A DNA stretch of 64,000 bases. It comes from Legionella bozemanae. GTDB taxonomy: Bacteria; Pseudomonadota; Gammaproteobacteria; Legionellales; Legionellaceae. Where the stretch lies: NCBI RefSeq assembly GCF_001648595.1, contig NZ_LBAW01000013.1, positions 1-64,000 on the forward strand. Direction: 5' to 3'. The position numbers were made by a program, and so were the translations under genes. Shown here in pieces: positions 62,445 to 64,000 of this stretch (its first letter is position 1; every line of letters starts with the position of its first letter). The notes beneath the pieces were generated by a model. The model did not search any database and had not been told where the DNA came from. It saw only the letters and a list, made by a program, of their open reading frames with translations.

Positions 62445-64000
62445 ATGGCACTCTCAAAAATTCTTAAAGATCTTATCGCTGTAGGTGAAGGACATTATCA
62501 AGAAGAATTTGGAAAACTAAGAGATGATGTCAAAATTGCAATTTATCAGAAATTACTCTTTAAAGCAGGCGAAACACCCGAGGGAAGTGACGCACGAAAA
62601 GCCTTGAAAAGTATAGATGATGGTTTCGAAGGATTAGATCCGGAAGTACGAAAAGGCATAGAAATCGAACGCAAAAGGTATGCTACAGCCAAAGCCAATG
62701 CCATTTATCAAGATTACCTATATCAAAAAGTTTTAGAAAAAGTAACCAAAGGTAAAGATCCCGTAGAACTACAAAATGGCTTGATGTTTGAGCCGCAAGG
62801 ACGTTTAGTTTACGAGCTAACACTAACAATAGAAGAACAAGAAGAAGTTCTTAAGAAGATAGAAGGTTCTTTAAGTATAGAAAGTATTGAGGGAAGACAT
62901 CCTATAGATATCAAACAGGGGCTTAAGCAAGTCCTTGGTGGTCGTACACCTACTGATACTACTTTATGTTCTATTGATTTAAGCGGCCCCCGTCTCCCTG
63001 AAAAAGGCGCTGAAGTATACAAGAAACTACAGGAAGAGTATAAAAAAATATATGGGGGACAGAGGGTTCTTCGTCATCAAAGAGCGAGTATTGTTGCCTC
63101 TTTTGAAGAAACTTATGCTCATATGTGTTTAATGGCAGGAACCTTTGAAAGGCGCTCCATAACCTATGGTGATAAGAATACAATTAGTAAAAAGGATTGG
63201 CAAGACATTCGCCATAAAGCAGCCTTGAAGCTCCAGGATGAAGTGGCCAAAGTTTATAAAAAAGCTGTAAAAAATGCCACTGATTCAAATGGTAAGGTTG
63301 ATGTAGATAAACTTAATAAAAATTTAGCCAAAGAAAGAGTCAGATTGGCTCAATCCGCAAAAAAGATACTCATAGAAGGAGTCGTTGCGCATTTAAAAGA
63401 ACACGCATTGTTATCTTTAGTATTTAATGAAGAAGGAAAGTTAATTTCAGGAAAATTAACGAAAAAAGAACAAAAGGACCTACTTCAGAAACGTCAGGAT
63501 TTAGTATTTGATGAAGAAGGAAAGTTAATTTCAGGAGAATTAACAAAAGAAGAACAAGAGGATCTACTTCAGAAACGTCGGGGTTTAGTATTTAATGATA
63601 AAGGAGTGTTAACTTCAGGAGAGTTAACAAAAGAAGAACAAGAGGATCTGTTTAAGAAGCGTAGAGAATATGTTTTAGAGTACACGCAAAAACTAAGCAG
63701 TAGTTTGAATAAGCACAAATTTACTGCGCAGACGGCTACAGGATTCGATTATTTTTACACGTCTAATTACCTGCAACAGGGAATGTTAATAACCGGAACC
63801 CAACATACAGCGCATGAGAAACCTTCATTTATTCCAGGGCAAGTAGTAGAAGATCAAGCTGCTTTTAGGAGAGTTACCTATACTTATCGAGATGAAAAGG
63901 GTGCTTTACATCCTACGACCGCTGTGAGTGCGCGTATACCCTCACCAGCACTGGTTTTTCATCCCTCGATGAGTGCTCAGGATATTAAAGATGATCTTGT
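62445..64000 (+). CDS. Large unknown protein with 28-residue repeats, effector candidate (partial)
   Basis: An open frame of at least 518 residues that runs off the right edge without a stop. It starts MALSKILKDLIAVGEG with TAGGAG 7 bases upstream of the ATG at 62445. It is rich in Lys, Glu and Leu and probably mostly helical, without signal peptide or membrane segment. Residues 325-408 are three tandem copies of a 28-residue unit (LVFxExGKLxSGxLTKxEQ-type). After them comes a region with FTAQTATGFDYFYTSNYLQQ and a more beta-rich character. I do not recognise the family. Size, repeats and context resemble large Legionella effectors; its C-terminus is needed to judge. Confidence 0.8.
   Translation, partial: MALSKILKDLIAVGEGHYQEEFGKLRDDVKIAIYQKLLFKAGETPEGSDARKALKSIDDGFEGLDPEVRKGIEIERKRYATAKANAIYQDYLYQKVLEKVTKGKDPVELQNGLMFEPQGRLVYELTLTIEEQEEVLKKIEGSLSIESIEGRHPIDIKQGLKQVLGGRTPTDTTLCSIDLSGPRLPEKGAEVYKKLQEEYKKIYGGQRVLRHQRASIVASFEETYAHMCLMAGTFERRSITYGDKNTISKKDWQDIRHKAALKLQDEVAKVYKKAVKNATDSNGKVDVDKLNKNLAKERVRLAQSAKKILIEGVVAHLKEHALLSLVFNEEGKLISGKLTKKEQKDLLQKRQDLVFDEEGKLISGELTKEEQEDLLQKRRGLVFNDKGVLTSGELTKEEQEDLFKKRREYVLEYTQKLSSSLNKHKFTAQTATGFDYFYTSNYLQQGMLITGTQHTAHEKPSFIPGQVVEDQAAFRRVTYTYRDEKGALHPTTAVSARIPSPALVFHPSMSAQDIKDDL
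63417..63668 (+). repeat. Three tandem 84-bp repeats in coding sequence
   Basis: Copies start at 63417, 63501 and 63585, each exactly 84 bases, so the reading frame is kept. Copies 2 and 3 share GGAGAATTAACAAAAGAAG-like stretches almost unchanged. Such arrays can expand or contract by slippage or recombination. Confidence 0.9.

Overview
The window is the chromosomal replication-origin region of a gamma-proteobacterium, almost certainly a Legionella species (or close Legionellales relative) other than a standard L. pneumophila reference. The reasons are the low G+C, the dnaA-dnaN-recF-gyrB block facing left and the rpmH-rnpA-yidD-yidC-mnmE block facing right, the hfq-hflX / ravA-like / agmatine-pathway neighbourhood that I recall from the L. 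pneumophila origin, and several proteins with the look of Dot/Icm (type IVB) effectors: acidic C-termini, a C-terminal CaaX box, and a cysteine-protease plus ankyrin-like architecture. This assignment rests on gene order and protein character; no database search was possible.

Layout from left to right. 0-10 kb is an accessory cell-envelope/secretion block: an inverse autotransporter with a beta-helix passenger, a thermolysin-family metalloprotease, a secreted modular protein with a Lcl/DUF1566-like C-terminus, an S28 serine peptidase, and a two-gene operon of unknown proteins. 10-14 kb holds pirin, thymidine kinase, a thioredoxin-like periplasmic protein, hflX and hfq. 14.6-19.5 kb has a RavA-like effector candidate followed by aguB-speA-aguA, the arginine to agmatine to N-carbamoylputrescine to putrescine route. 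20-22.8 kb has an unknown protein behind a possible PmrA box and a second copy of the modular secreted protein. 23-29.6 kb is gyrB, recF, dnaN and dnaA, with two perfect parS (ParB-binding) sites. 29.9-31.5 kb holds a membrane-protein gene sitting between dnaA and rpmH, and the AT-rich probable oriC.

31.5-35.3 kb is rpmH-rnpA-yidD-yidC-mnmE. 35.5-37.1 kb is a large membrane protein ending in a CaaX prenylation motif. 37.1-42.2 kb is rsmI facing a lpoA-yraN-diaA-BON-BON operon, the same order as the E. coli yra cluster. 42.3-44.2 kb carries two small unknown genes and glyoxalase I. 44.2-51.2 kb is the full atpIBEFHAGDC operon. 51.3-52.9 kb is the cysteine-protease/ankyrin effector candidate. 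parC follows (53.6-55.9 kb) behind two exact DnaA boxes, then a tripartite RND efflux operon (56-62.3 kb). The window ends inside a large unknown coding region with three 28-residue repeats.

Most genes left of about 31 kb read leftward and most to the right read rightward, which fits bidirectional replication from about 31.0-31.5 kb. Genes against that direction are mainly the accessory ones. Small dispersed repeats (a family with AGGGTCTGTTT-type terminal inverted repeats, and a GTAGCCTGGGTGAAGCG family) lie in several intergenic gaps. I saw no rRNA, tRNA, CRISPR array or complete insertion sequence.
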